NCBI RefSeq assembly: GCF_003583985.1
Contig: NZ_QXML01000014.1
Span: forward strand, 1 to 64,000
DNA length: 64,000 bases
Origin: Algoriphagus lacus
GTDB lineage: Bacteria; Bacteroidota; Bacteroidia; Cytophagales; Cyclobacteriaceae
Reading direction: 5' to 3'
The notes beneath the pieces are model-generated. The model saw only the letters and a list, made by a program, of their open reading frames with translations, was not told the DNA's origin and did not search any database. Positions 16,706 through 24,925 of the stretch are shown here, one piece after another. Both the position numbers and the translations under genes were made by a program. Every line of letters begins with the position of its first letter. The first letter of the stretch is position 1.

Positions 16706-17281
16706 TTATTGAATGGTAATTGGCAACTTTAATTTTTCCCAACGGATAACCAATCCAGGAGCTTCAATTTCAATGGAAAGCTTTTCAGAAGAATTGGACT
16801 CCCAAGTCGGATTCACTTCCACTCTCAATACATCATTCTTTTCATCGTATTGGAAATGGCCATGCTCCAAATCCCAATCGGAATTGAAAATTACAGTCCA
16901 AGATCCAGTTTCTTTAGGAATGGTAAACAGCGAATATTTTCCGGCCGCCAAGGTTTTTCCTTCCACTGTTATATCCTGAGGGATATCGATATAAGTTGCC
17001 TCATTAGCTCCTGTTCTCCACACCACATTGTATGGTACCAAGTCTCCCCAAATCGTTCTTCCCTTTACTGAAGGTGAACCGTATTGAACTTTGATGGATT
17101 TTCCTGCGATTTGACCTTCTTTTACTTCAATCGGACTGGACCTTTGTTCAGTTTCACCGGCTTCTTCAGCTGCAGGTGCTTCTGTAGATGTGGCTTCAGA
17201 AGATTCAGAAGATTTTGGCTGGCAACCGAAAAAGGAAATCAATACGAATGCAGCCAACCAAAGAACAGATAATTTTTTCAT
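16706..17281 (-). CDS. DUF2911 lipoprotein
   Basis: A 191-residue predicted lipoprotein: the signal peptide M-K-K-L-S-V-L-W-L-A-A ends at a lipobox before Cys20 (F-F-G-C). A Glu/Ala/Ser-rich linker leads to the DUF2911 domain with its hallmarks Q-Y-G-S-P-S-V-K-G-R-T-I-W-G and A-G-K-Y-S-L-F-T-I-P. The family is common in Bacteroidota and has no established function. It is a single-gene unit with its own terminator. Confidence 0.85.
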   Translation of the reverse strand: MKKLSVLWLAAFVLISFFGCQPKSSESSEATSTEAPAAEEAGETEQRSSPIEVKEGQIAGKSIKVQYGSPSVKGRTIWGDLVPYNVVWRTGANEATYIDIPQDITVEGKTLAAGKYSLFTIPKETGSWTVIFNSDWDLEHGHFQYDEKNDVLRVEVNPTWESNSSEKLSIEIEAPGLVIRWEKLKLPITIQ

Positions 17282-17625
17282 GTGTTTGTGTTTTGTTTTG
17301 TAGTGGTCACATGGAATTTCGCTGTGTTAACTACCATCCCATTGGGTGTCGAGGGAGTGCTGGATTTCATGTGTAATTAAGGATTAGTTTTTTGGGTAAG
17401 TACGTAAAATTAATTCAAATGATCTTATTCCAAACATGGCCTATTGAAATAACCAAACACTTTCAGATAAGATAATCGTAAACACAATTCGACCGATCCA
17501 ATTCCCACTTGTCTTTACCGTTAAATAATCGGGAATCACCACTTGGAAGCATTTATTGACTATTTTGAGCGAAAAATCACCTCCTTAGGTTTCGGTAACC
17601 AAAAATAATCTCTCAATACAGCTAA
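17282..17625. other. Gene-free stretch between divergent genes
   Basis: A 344-base stretch between the DUF2911 gene (minus) and the endonuclease/exonuclease/phosphatase gene (plus). It should hold both promoters. I recognise only the plus-strand one at 17565-17593. I see no RNA gene or significant repeat. Confidence 0.6.
17565..17593 (+). promoter_or_regulatory. Candidate Bacteroidota promoter for the endonuclease/exonuclease/phosphatase gene
   Basis: TTG (17565-17567), an 18-base spacer and TAGGTTTC (17586-17593) fit the Bacteroidota -33/-7 pattern TTG-N18-TAnnTTTG with one change. Transcription would begin near 17600, about 26 bases before the start codon. Confidence 0.45.
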
Positions 17626-18681
17626 ATGAAATTCATCACCGGTCTGGTTTTTTTGGTATCGTTAATACTTTTTTCGAGCGTATTTATTTCTCCGGAAATA
17701 TTTCCCTATGCTGGTTTATTGCCATTTTTTATTCCCTTGGCAGTTCTTGCCAATGTATTTCTACTTGCCATGTTGATTCTTGCATGGAGGAAGTTGGCCT
17801 TTTTCCCATTAATTGCCCTGATTTTGGGATATAAGTTTTTACTGATCACCTTTCAGTTTCGCTCTACCAATGAGGAAGCCCCAGGTTTACGAGTTCTGAC
17901 CTACAATGCCCATGGTTTTTTTTACCGTAAGGAAAAAACAGATGAACTTGACCCAAATGTTTTTCCATGGTTGGCAGATCACCCTGCTGATATCAAGGTC
18001 TTTCAGGAATTTTATCAGGATTACACCTCCGCAAGCAGAAACGCAATCAAACTTTTAAGCAAGGATGGGGAATACGAATTCGCCTATCACATTGTTGATG
18101 GCAATGAGAAAAAGAGGTTCATGGGGATGGCAATTTTTTCACGGTATCCTATCGTAAATCAAGGGGTGGTTTTTGAAAACGAGCGAAATAACGGGGCTAT
18201 GTTCGCTGACATTCAAGTGAGTGGAGACACCATAAGAGTTTATAATACCCACCTGCAATCGATGGCTATCCAGGCGGAGTCTTTGGATAATTATGAAGAG
18301 GCTAAACAAGTCTACCGACAGACTTTGGGAAAACTTCACCGGGGTAGTTTAGCCAGAAGTAAGCAACTCAACCTACTTTACGAACACCTCAGCAATAGCC
18401 CTCACCCCGTAATCCTGATGGGAGACCTTAACGAAATCCCCTATTCCTACGCTTATTTTAAACTAAGCGAAAAACTGGACAATGCCTTTGAAAAAGCTGG
18501 AAGAGGATTTGAATTCACTTACAACCGAGTGCTGTTTTTCTTAAGGATCGACCACATTTTCGCAGATCCTTCACTCAAACCTGTCTATTTCAAAACACAC
18601 AGGGAAGTCGATTATTCAGATCATTACCCGGTCACTGCGACCTTTACTTGGGAGGGTTTTGAGCCTGAGAATATCCAATGA
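17626..18681 (+). CDS. Endonuclease/exonuclease/phosphatase family protein, membrane-anchored
   Basis: A 351-residue protein. Residues 1-85 contain about three hydrophobic helices. The EEP (DNase I-like) domain follows from about residue 90: L-R-V-L-T-Y-N-A-H-G, a metal-binding Glu in F-Q-E-F-Y-Q-D, G-D-L-N-E-I-P, and S-D-H-Y-P-V near the end. These are the active-site blocks of the fold. It may act on nucleic acid, phosphoinositide-like or sphingomyelin-like phosphodiesters. Its last 38 bases overlap the end of the convergent RND transporter gene. Confidence 0.85.
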   Translation: MKFITGLVFLVSLILFSSVFISPEIFPYAGLLPFFIPLAVLANVFLLAMLILAWRKLAFFPLIALILGYKFLLITFQFRSTNEEAPGLRVLTYNAHGFFYRKEKTDELDPNVFPWLADHPADIKVFQEFYQDYTSASRNAIKLLSKDGEYEFAYHIVDGNEKKRFMGMAIFSRYPIVNQGVVFENERNNGAMFADIQVSGDTIRVYNTHLQSMAIQAESLDNYEEAKQVYRQTLGKLHRGSLARSKQLNLLYEHLSNSPHPVILMGDLNEIPYSYAYFKLSEKLDNAFEKAGRGFEFTYNRVLFFLRIDHIFADPSLKPVYFKTHREVDYSDHYPVTATFTWEGFEPENIQ

Positions 18682-20923
18682 CTTTTTGATCCCAGATTTT
18701 TTTCATTGGAAAAAGAAGGACCGGCAAAAGAAATAAGTCTGCAGCCAAGGCAAACACGAGGGTAAAGCTTATTAATAAACCGGTGAAGTGGGTAACACCA
18801 AACTGACTGAAAGCCAACAATCCAAATCCCATTACCAAGATCACGGAGGTCAGGATGATCGCGCGTCCAGCTTCAATAAAAGTCCTTTTTATTGCATAAT
18901 GAAGACTTTTTCCTGTACTGAGTTCTGTCTTCAGCTTGGACATAAAATGTATGGTATCATCCACCGCAATCCCAAATGCAATGGAAAACAAGATCGAGGT
19001 GGTCAATTTGAATTCTATTCCCATCACATACATCAGCCCAAGCATCCATATCAGCGGAACAACATTGGGAATCAGAAGTAAAAAGGCCAACCGCCAGGAT
19101 CTGAATAAAAACCCACCGATCAATCCAACAATCAGAAAGGCCACCGATAAACCCTGCAACATTTGCCTTGTGACTGATTCGTGGCTTCGGTCAATCAGAT
19201 ATGCGGTGCCTGTCCATCGGACTTTAAGCAAATCAGGATTGATTTCCTGTTCCACAAATGCCAGAATTTCAGCTCGCTTTTTTCCCATTTCAAGACTTCC
19301 CAAGTCCGGAATCCGAGTGCTAACCCTTCCTGTTTTTTGGTCAAGACTGATAATTTTTTCACCTTCTGAAGCAACGGCTTGCTTCAAATACCTCCTCATT
19401 CTCAGGTATTGGCCTTGAGTTGGAAATATAAAGGCAGCACTACTTCCCTGATTCTGAGCTTGATTCAGAAATTTCACCAAACTCAGAGGTGAAATGATTT
19501 CCCGTTCACCAAATGTCTCTTGAAGCTTTCTTTCCAGTTTGTCCATTTCCTGAAGCACTTCATATTCCAAAAGTGAATTGGCCTGATCGCCGGCTGTAAC
19601 TGCGATCTCCAGGGGATTAGATCCTCCAAACTGGCTATCAAAAAAGGATACATCCTGTTGGATTGGGTGATCGGAAGGAAGGTTATCCAAGAGGTATCCA
19701 TTGATATTCAACTGACTCCCCAAAATCAAACAGACAACGGAAACACCTGAAAATGCCCACAAAATCTGCTTTCTATTTTGAATGATTTTGGAAAAAAGAA
19801 TTGGAAGAAATGATGATTTATGGGTAACTGAAACTTGCCTTTTTTCAGAGATGGGAATCAGGTACAAAAGGCCCGGCGTGATCAACACCAATCCCAGAAA
19901 AATGACCAAAATCCCCAAGCCTGTCCATAAACCGAAGGTTTTCAAGGCCGGAATGGATGTAAAATACAAGGATAAAAATCCGATGGCAGTCGTGAAAATT
20001 GTCAGCCAAACCGCGAAGGTCAATTGCTGAAAAGTCTGCTGAACAGCCAAATCACGGCTAATTCCAGCTTTTAGTTTTTTTATAAACTCCGTGAAATAAT
20101 GAACTAATGCACTCAATCCAACAATCAAAAAAATGGTGGGCTGCATGACGGACATGATATCCAGGGGCTTTCCGGAATACAATATCAGCGCAAAAGCCCA
20201 AAGGACTCCCAAGACCAACACCACAAGGGGTATTACTATGCCCCACCAACTTCTGAAAATCAAAAAAAGAGCGAGGAACATCAGAATAAACGAAAGCCCC
20301 AAAAACAATCCAAACTCATTTTGCATCAAAGTCACAAAGTCCCCTTGGGTTTGAATCTTTCCTGCAACAGCCTTTGGTGCAATACCATTTGTTCGGAAAA
20401 CTTCCCTGATTTCTCGGTAGAGCGTATCTCCCTCTTCTTTGGAAAGAGAAGGATTGTTTTTTATAAGAAAAAGGATGCTCTTTCCATCCTGAGATATAAG
20501 TGAAGGCTGAAACTGAGAAAGTTTTTCCCGTGATGCTTCCAACTTTTCTTTTGTTTCCCAATCCAATACACTAACCTGTCTCATTCCGAATAGACCAATC
20601 ACTGGCAATTGAAAATCTAGGATAGAAATCAGGGAATCCACCCCTTCGAGTTTTCGGATTTGATTTTGTGTTTGACTGGATTTTTCCAGAAATGCCGAAT
20701 CCAACCAAGTTCCGTCCGGATTCTCAATGGCCATCAGTAAATAGTCATTGTCGCTTTCAAATTGCTTTTCGAAGTCTTGGTAGAAAGCCAAATCCGGATC
20801 ATCCAAGGGGAAAAACTGCTCAAAATCGTAATCAAATGAGGGAACAGGCCGGAAAATGAGAATCGAAAGAGTAAGCAATATCCCAAATCCAAGGAAAGCG
20901 AGCGCAGTAGGTTTTTTAAACAT
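18644..20923 (-). CDS. MMPL/RND family exporter
   Basis: A 759-residue inner-membrane protein with two repeats of the MMPL type. Each has one helix, a large periplasmic domain, and then a bundle of five helices. The second repeat has G-I-A-V-D-D-T-I-H-F, a typical helix 4-type motif with acidic residues for proton coupling. Relatives move hydrophobic compounds such as lipids, hopanoids or pigments. No membrane-fusion or outer-membrane partner is encoded nearby, which fits the MMPL/HpnN-like group more than drug-efflux RND pumps. The gene overlaps the convergent neighbour by 38 bases. Confidence 0.85.
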   Translation of the reverse strand: MFKKPTALAFLGFGILLTLSILIFRPVPSFDYDFEQFFPLDDPDLAFYQDFEKQFESDNDYLLMAIENPDGTWLDSAFLEKSSQTQNQIRKLEGVDSLISILDFQLPVIGLFGMRQVSVLDWETKEKLEASREKLSQFQPSLISQDGKSILFLIKNNPSLSKEEGDTLYREIREVFRTNGIAPKAVAGKIQTQGDFVTLMQNEFGLFLGLSFILMFLALFLIFRSWWGIVIPLVVLVLGVLWAFALILYSGKPLDIMSVMQPTIFLIVGLSALVHYFTEFIKKLKAGISRDLAVQQTFQQLTFAVWLTIFTTAIGFLSLYFTSIPALKTFGLWTGLGILVIFLGLVLITPGLLYLIPISEKRQVSVTHKSSFLPILFSKIIQNRKQILWAFSGVSVVCLILGSQLNINGYLLDNLPSDHPIQQDVSFFDSQFGGSNPLEIAVTAGDQANSLLEYEVLQEMDKLERKLQETFGEREIISPLSLVKFLNQAQNQGSSAAFIFPTQGQYLRMRRYLKQAVASEGEKIISLDQKTGRVSTRIPDLGSLEMGKKRAEILAFVEQEINPDLLKVRWTGTAYLIDRSHESVTRQMLQGLSVAFLIVGLIGGFLFRSWRLAFLLLIPNVVPLIWMLGLMYVMGIEFKLTTSILFSIAFGIAVDDTIHFMSKLKTELSTGKSLHYAIKRTFIEAGRAIILTSVILVMGFGLLAFSQFGVTHFTGLLISFTLVFALAADLFLLPVLLFPMKKIWDQKVIGYSQAQNPPK

Positions 20924-20994
20924 TCGGAAAAGGATAGCTGATTTGGGTTCGGAAAATTAAGCTTCTTTTTAACAATCCTGATCACCTGAAATGT

Positions 20995-21023
20995 TTATAA
21001 AATTATTCGAATCGCTATCTTTC
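20995..21023 (+). promoter_or_regulatory. Weak candidate promoter for thyA
   Basis: TTA (20995-20997), an 18-base spacer and TATCTTTC (21016-21023) have one change in each element from the Bacteroidota consensus. The start codon is 25 bases further on. Confidence 0.3.
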
Positions 21024-21048
21024 CACCCGAGAAATTTACAGAACTATC

Positions 21049-21843
21049 ATGCAGCAATACCACGATTTGATGAAGCGAATCCTCGCTGAAGGAGTGAAGA
21101 AAACAGACCGAACCGGTACAGGTACGATAAGCATTTTCGGCCATCAGATGCGGTTTAATCTGGCAGAAGGTTTTCCGGTTGTTACCACCAAAAAACTTCA
21201 TTTACGCTCCATCATCGTCGAATTGCTTTGGTTTTTGAGAGGGGATTCCAATATCAAATGGCTCAAGGAAAACGGGGTATCCATTTGGGACGAATGGGCG
21301 GATGAAAACGGCGATTTAGGGCCGGTGTATGGCTACCAGTGGAGACATTGGCCAGATGGAAAAGGCGGAGAAATCGATCAAATCAAAAACCTGATCCACC
21401 AGATCAAAACAAAACCTGACAGCCGCCGGCACATCGTCAGTGCGTGGAATGTAGCCGATGTGGATCACATGGCCTTGCCTCCCTGTCACACGATTTTTCA
21501 ATTTTATGTAGCTGATGGCAAACTTTCCTGTCAGTTGTACCAGCGGAGTGCGGATGTCTTTCTTGGTGTGCCATTCAATATTGCCTCTTACGCACTTTTC
21601 ACAATGATGGTAGCTCAGGTGTGTGATCTTGAGCCGGGCGATTTTGTCCATACTTTCGGTGACGCCCACCTTTATCTCAATCACTTAGAGCAAGCAGAAT
21701 TGCAGCTCAGCAGGGATATTCGACCTCTTCCGACTATGAAAATAAATCCGACCGTGAAGGATATTTTCGAGTTCAAATACGAGGACTTCGAACTCTTGAA
21801 TTACGATCCACATCCTCACATCAAAGCACCTGTGGCGGTTTGA
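21049..21843 (+). CDS. thyA: Thymidylate synthase
   Basis: A 264-residue protein, the same length as E. coli ThyA. It makes dTMP from dUMP with methylene-tetrahydrofolate. Visible active-site elements are the phosphate-binding R21 in T-D-R-T-G-T-G-T, the folate-site block W-D-E-W-A, the nucleophile Cys146 in A-L-P-P-C-H, and Q-R-S-A-D-V-F-L-G-V-P-F-N. It stands alone, with its own terminator at 21965. No dihydrofolate reductase gene follows, although the two genes are often adjacent. Confidence 0.97.
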   Translation: MQQYHDLMKRILAEGVKKTDRTGTGTISIFGHQMRFNLAEGFPVVTTKKLHLRSIIVELLWFLRGDSNIKWLKENGVSIWDEWADENGDLGPVYGYQWRHWPDGKGGEIDQIKNLIHQIKTKPDSRRHIVSAWNVADVDHMALPPCHTIFQFYVADGKLSCQLYQRSADVFLGVPFNIASYALFTMMVAQVCDLEPGDFVHTFGDAHLYLNHLEQAELQLSRDIRPLPTMKINPTVKDIFEFKYEDFELLNYDPHPHIKAPVAV

Positions 21844-21964
21844 GGGGTTTGAAATTTGAGATTTGAAATCGAGCATAACCTCAGACCAAGCATCTATGAG
21901 TGGATATAACTTATGCGAGATTCAATTTTGTGATTGAAAATCAATTATCAACAAATGAATTGGG

Positions 21965-21997
21965 GGCTGGAAAGAGATTTTCAGCCTTCTTTTTTTA
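21965..21997 (+). terminator. Terminator after thyA
   Basis: GGCTGGAAA and TTTTCAGCC form a stem with one G-T pair and a 4-base loop, followed by TTCTTTTTTT on the plus strand. It lies 122 bases after the thyA stop. Confidence 0.75.
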
Positions 21998-22058
21998 GTC
22001 TTTTTCGAAGTCTAGTCCTGAGGTTAAGAACTTTTCTAAAGTTTCGAACTTTGGAAAA

Positions 22059-22096
22059 GTTGAAAAGCCCCGAATCATTTAAAATTCGGGGCTTTT
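22059..22096 (-). terminator. Terminator after the S9 peptidase gene
   Basis: A perfect 13-base inverted repeat (AAAAGCCCCGAAT and its complement, 8-base loop) lies 6 bases after the S9 peptidase stop. T-rich stretches on both sides mean it could also stop leftover plus-strand transcription from thyA. Confidence 0.85.
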
Positions 22097-22101
22097 GAGT
22101 T

Positions 22102-24915
22102 TTAATTTCCTAACTCGTATTTGAGTGTTTTCCCTTTTTCCACCGCAGGAAGACCTTCAGTCATCCAGAGCGGTGCCGGAGCACCTTTGAGGTAATGATC
22201 AAAGAATTGGCTCAAACGAATGGATAGGTCCTTTGCATTTTTGCGCTGCACCAGGTTGTGATCTTCTCCATTGTATTGAAGCAACCAAGCAGGTTTGTTC
22301 AATCGCTTGAGCGCCATAAACATTTCGATTCCCTGATACCAAGGCACCGAACCGTCCGCATCGTTGTGCATGATCAAGACCGGAGTCTCCACTCGATCCA
22401 TGGTAAACAGAGGGGAATTTTCCATGTAGTACAAAGGTTTTTCCCAAAGCGTCCCTCCAATCCTGGACTGAGTTTGCTCGTACTGGAACATTCGGCTCAT
22501 CCCGGTTTGCCAGCGGATTCCTCCATAGGCAGAAGTCATGTTGACCACGGGCGCACCGGCCCCGGCTGCTTTGAACATGTTGGTTCGGGTGATCAGGTAA
22601 GCAACCTGGTAGCCTCCCCAGCTTTGACCTTGGATCGCCATATTTTCGGTATCCACACCACCCTTTGCAATCACAGCCTGTACTCCTGGTATGATACAGT
22701 TGTACGCGCTTGGCCCTGGAAGGCCGAGGTCATACTTGATATCCGGCACAAAAACCAAATAATCATTACTCACGAAAAATGGGATATTAATCGTGCTACG
22801 GCTAGGAGCGGGTGCTCGGTAGTTGTGCAAAGTCTCGCTGTTTCGCTCGTAGAAGTACACCATCATCGGGTACTTTTTGGAAGCATCAAATCCTTCCGGT
22901 TTGAAAAGTAATCCCTGCAGCGGAGTTCCGTCATTAGCCAGATAGGAGATCAGTTCCACACTTCCCCACTTGATTCCGGCTTGCTGTGGGTTCAGATTCG
23001 AAGCCTTGTTCAGGGATTTGAAAGTCAAATCACTTAAGTACAAATCTGCATTTTCAACATAGGTGGACCTTCTGACCAAAACCTGGTTAGACTCTTTGGC
23101 TTTGGTCAATCCTGTGTATCGATGTGGAGACAGGATCAATTGCTTTGGAGCTGTTTTGCCATCGAAAGAAGTGGTGAAAAAGCCATTGTCCTTGTTCACT
23201 TCATTAAATGCAGAAAGAATCAAGGGCTCTTTGGGATCGATGAAGGTTTCATCAGCCCTTAACCGTTCTCTACGGAAAGTGATTTGCTTTTTCCTGCCTT
23301 CTCCAAGAGTTAAGTTTACGGCTGCCGAAGGATTTTTTGGATCGATTTTCCAAATATCAAATCGGTCATTGATCAAAATCGCGGCTTCTCCAGCCAACCA
23401 ACCCTCGGACCCATAGCTTCCCGGCAAAGAAGGAGAATCATGCAATTCCTCAAAAAAAGGAACCGGAAGGGCTTTGGTCAGATTGATTCTTGATTTGGAT
23501 TGAATGTCAAAAGCAACCCAAGCACTGTCTCGGGAATCGTACCAATAGGCATATTTTCCCTCAGGAGAAAGTCTCGGCGAGCCGGAAGCATTCTTCTCAA
23601 TAAGGGTTTTTGCTCCACTTTTCAATTCAATCCAGTACAGATCCCTACCGATCTGAATATCCCAACTATAGGCTCTACGGTAAGGGTCATCGGTCCAGGC
23701 CAGCGCAATGTCTTTGGTGATTTTATTTTCCAAGTTCACATTGTCCAGTTCGGGAGTTGCCAATTGGATAACTTTTCCTGATCCGGTTTCCAGAACAGCA
23801 GTAAATGTCTTTTTCTCCTCGGAGGATCGGTTGACGAGCTGCATAGGCTGAATCTCCGCATCCTGCCACCCCCAAATATCCAAACTTACCCGTTCCTCAT
23901 CCAGAATCGTGGTGTCATTGGCATAGGCATAATCCACATAATCCTGGGCTACCCCAAAAAACATCCGACTTTCATCTTCCGAAAATCGGATGCTGCCATC
24001 GGGACTTACCCGACCGCCATCCATGATTCCGGGAGTTGATTTTTCAATTTTATGGGAAAAAGTTCCTCCGGACACATTATACACGTGCAGGGAATGAACT
24101 GGCTTTTTGGCCTTCAAGGAATCATCCGTAGCGATAAAGGACAAAAACTTAGACTTGGGGGAAAAAGTCAAATTGGAATAAGTGGTCATCTTTTCATGAA
24201 CCAGCTTACTTTCTCCGGTAGAAAGATTCAGTACATAAAGTGCGGCATTGTCCAGAGTATCCTCCTCAGCCAAAATGTACTGAAGAAAGTCGCCGTTCGG
24301 TGCAAATCCAAAGCTTTTCACCCGCTCAAATTCCCAGAATCTGGAACCGTCGAGCGTTCTGACAAGAAGTTTTGTTCCATCCGTTTTCTTGGGTTTTTCG
24401 GCTTTTTTTGTAGTGTCAGCCAGATCGGGTTTCTTGGGCAAGTCCTTTTCAAAGTGAATCGCAATCCAGCTCCCCTTTTCTATTGGAGTCGCGAAGGACT
24501 TCACCCGAGGAAGCTTTTCCACTTTTCCTGAAGCCAAATTCATAATGAACAGACTGTCTTTAGGCAGATCATCCGGTTTCTTCTTTTGAAGCTTCAACAC
24601 ACGGACTGAATCCTTTTGAGCAGCTATTTTTCCTACGGCATAGGCATCATCCGGAGTGAAGCTAAAACCGGAAGCTCTCGGGATGATTGTCTTTTGAGCA
24701 GGATTTTTAAAAGGAAAAATTTCCAACCTTCCATCACCGTCCTGAGTAGAAATCTGATAACCTACGAACTGACCATTTTTGGTAATTTTTTCGGAAGAAA
24801 GACTTTCCCATCCGTCGTAATCAGCATGTGTCAGGGATCTTTTCTGTTGTGCAAAACCACTTTGGCAAATCAGAAAAAGAATCAGCAAGACACTCAAACT
24901 TTGTTTTGTAATCAT
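22102..24915 (-). CDS. Prolyl oligopeptidase family (S9) serine peptidase, exported
   Basis: A 937-residue exported peptidase. The signal peptide (M-I-T-K-Q-S-L-S-V-L-L-I-L-F) ends near C-Q-S-G-F-A-Q. The N-terminal two thirds are beta-propeller-like repeats. The C-terminal alpha/beta hydrolase domain has the nucleophile in G-Q-S-W-G-G-Y, the Asp in H-N-D-A-D-G-S-V-P and the His in G-E-D-H-N-L. It probably releases short peptides in the periplasm or outside the cell. The ATG at 24915 is preferred over a TTG at 24924. It starts about 10 bases after the M14 peptidase gene and shares its operon. Confidence 0.9.
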   Translation of the reverse strand: MITKQSLSVLLILFLICQSGFAQQKRSLTHADYDGWESLSSEKITKNGQFVGYQISTQDGDGRLEIFPFKNPAQKTIIPRASGFSFTPDDAYAVGKIAAQKDSVRVLKLQKKKPDDLPKDSLFIMNLASGKVEKLPRVKSFATPIEKGSWIAIHFEKDLPKKPDLADTTKKAEKPKKTDGTKLLVRTLDGSRFWEFERVKSFGFAPNGDFLQYILAEEDTLDNAALYVLNLSTGESKLVHEKMTTYSNLTFSPKSKFLSFIATDDSLKAKKPVHSLHVYNVSGGTFSHKIEKSTPGIMDGGRVSPDGSIRFSEDESRMFFGVAQDYVDYAYANDTTILDEERVSLDIWGWQDAEIQPMQLVNRSSEEKKTFTAVLETGSGKVIQLATPELDNVNLENKITKDIALAWTDDPYRRAYSWDIQIGRDLYWIELKSGAKTLIEKNASGSPRLSPEGKYAYWYDSRDSAWVAFDIQSKSRINLTKALPVPFFEELHDSPSLPGSYGSEGWLAGEAAILINDRFDIWKIDPKNPSAAVNLTLGEGRKKQITFRRERLRADETFIDPKEPLILSAFNEVNKDNGFFTTSFDGKTAPKQLILSPHRYTGLTKAKESNQVLVRRSTYVENADLYLSDLTFKSLNKASNLNPQQAGIKWGSVELISYLANDGTPLQGLLFKPEGFDASKKYPMMVYFYERNSETLHNYRAPAPSRSTINIPFFVSNDYLVFVPDIKYDLGLPGPSAYNCIIPGVQAVIAKGGVDTENMAIQGQSWGGYQVAYLITRTNMFKAAGAGAPVVNMTSAYGGIRWQTGMSRMFQYEQTQSRIGGTLWEKPLYYMENSPLFTMDRVETPVLIMHNDADGSVPWYQGIEMFMALKRLNKPAWLLQYNGEDHNLVQRKNAKDLSIRLSQFFDHYLKGAPAPLWMTEGLPAVEKGKTLKYELGN

Positions 24916-24925
24916 GGTAATCAAC

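Noticed and set aside
22258..22911. Open frame of 217 codons on the plus strand.
   Set aside because: It lies entirely antisense to the catalytic domain of the S9 peptidase, has no family features and no promoter; it is a shadow of the real gene.
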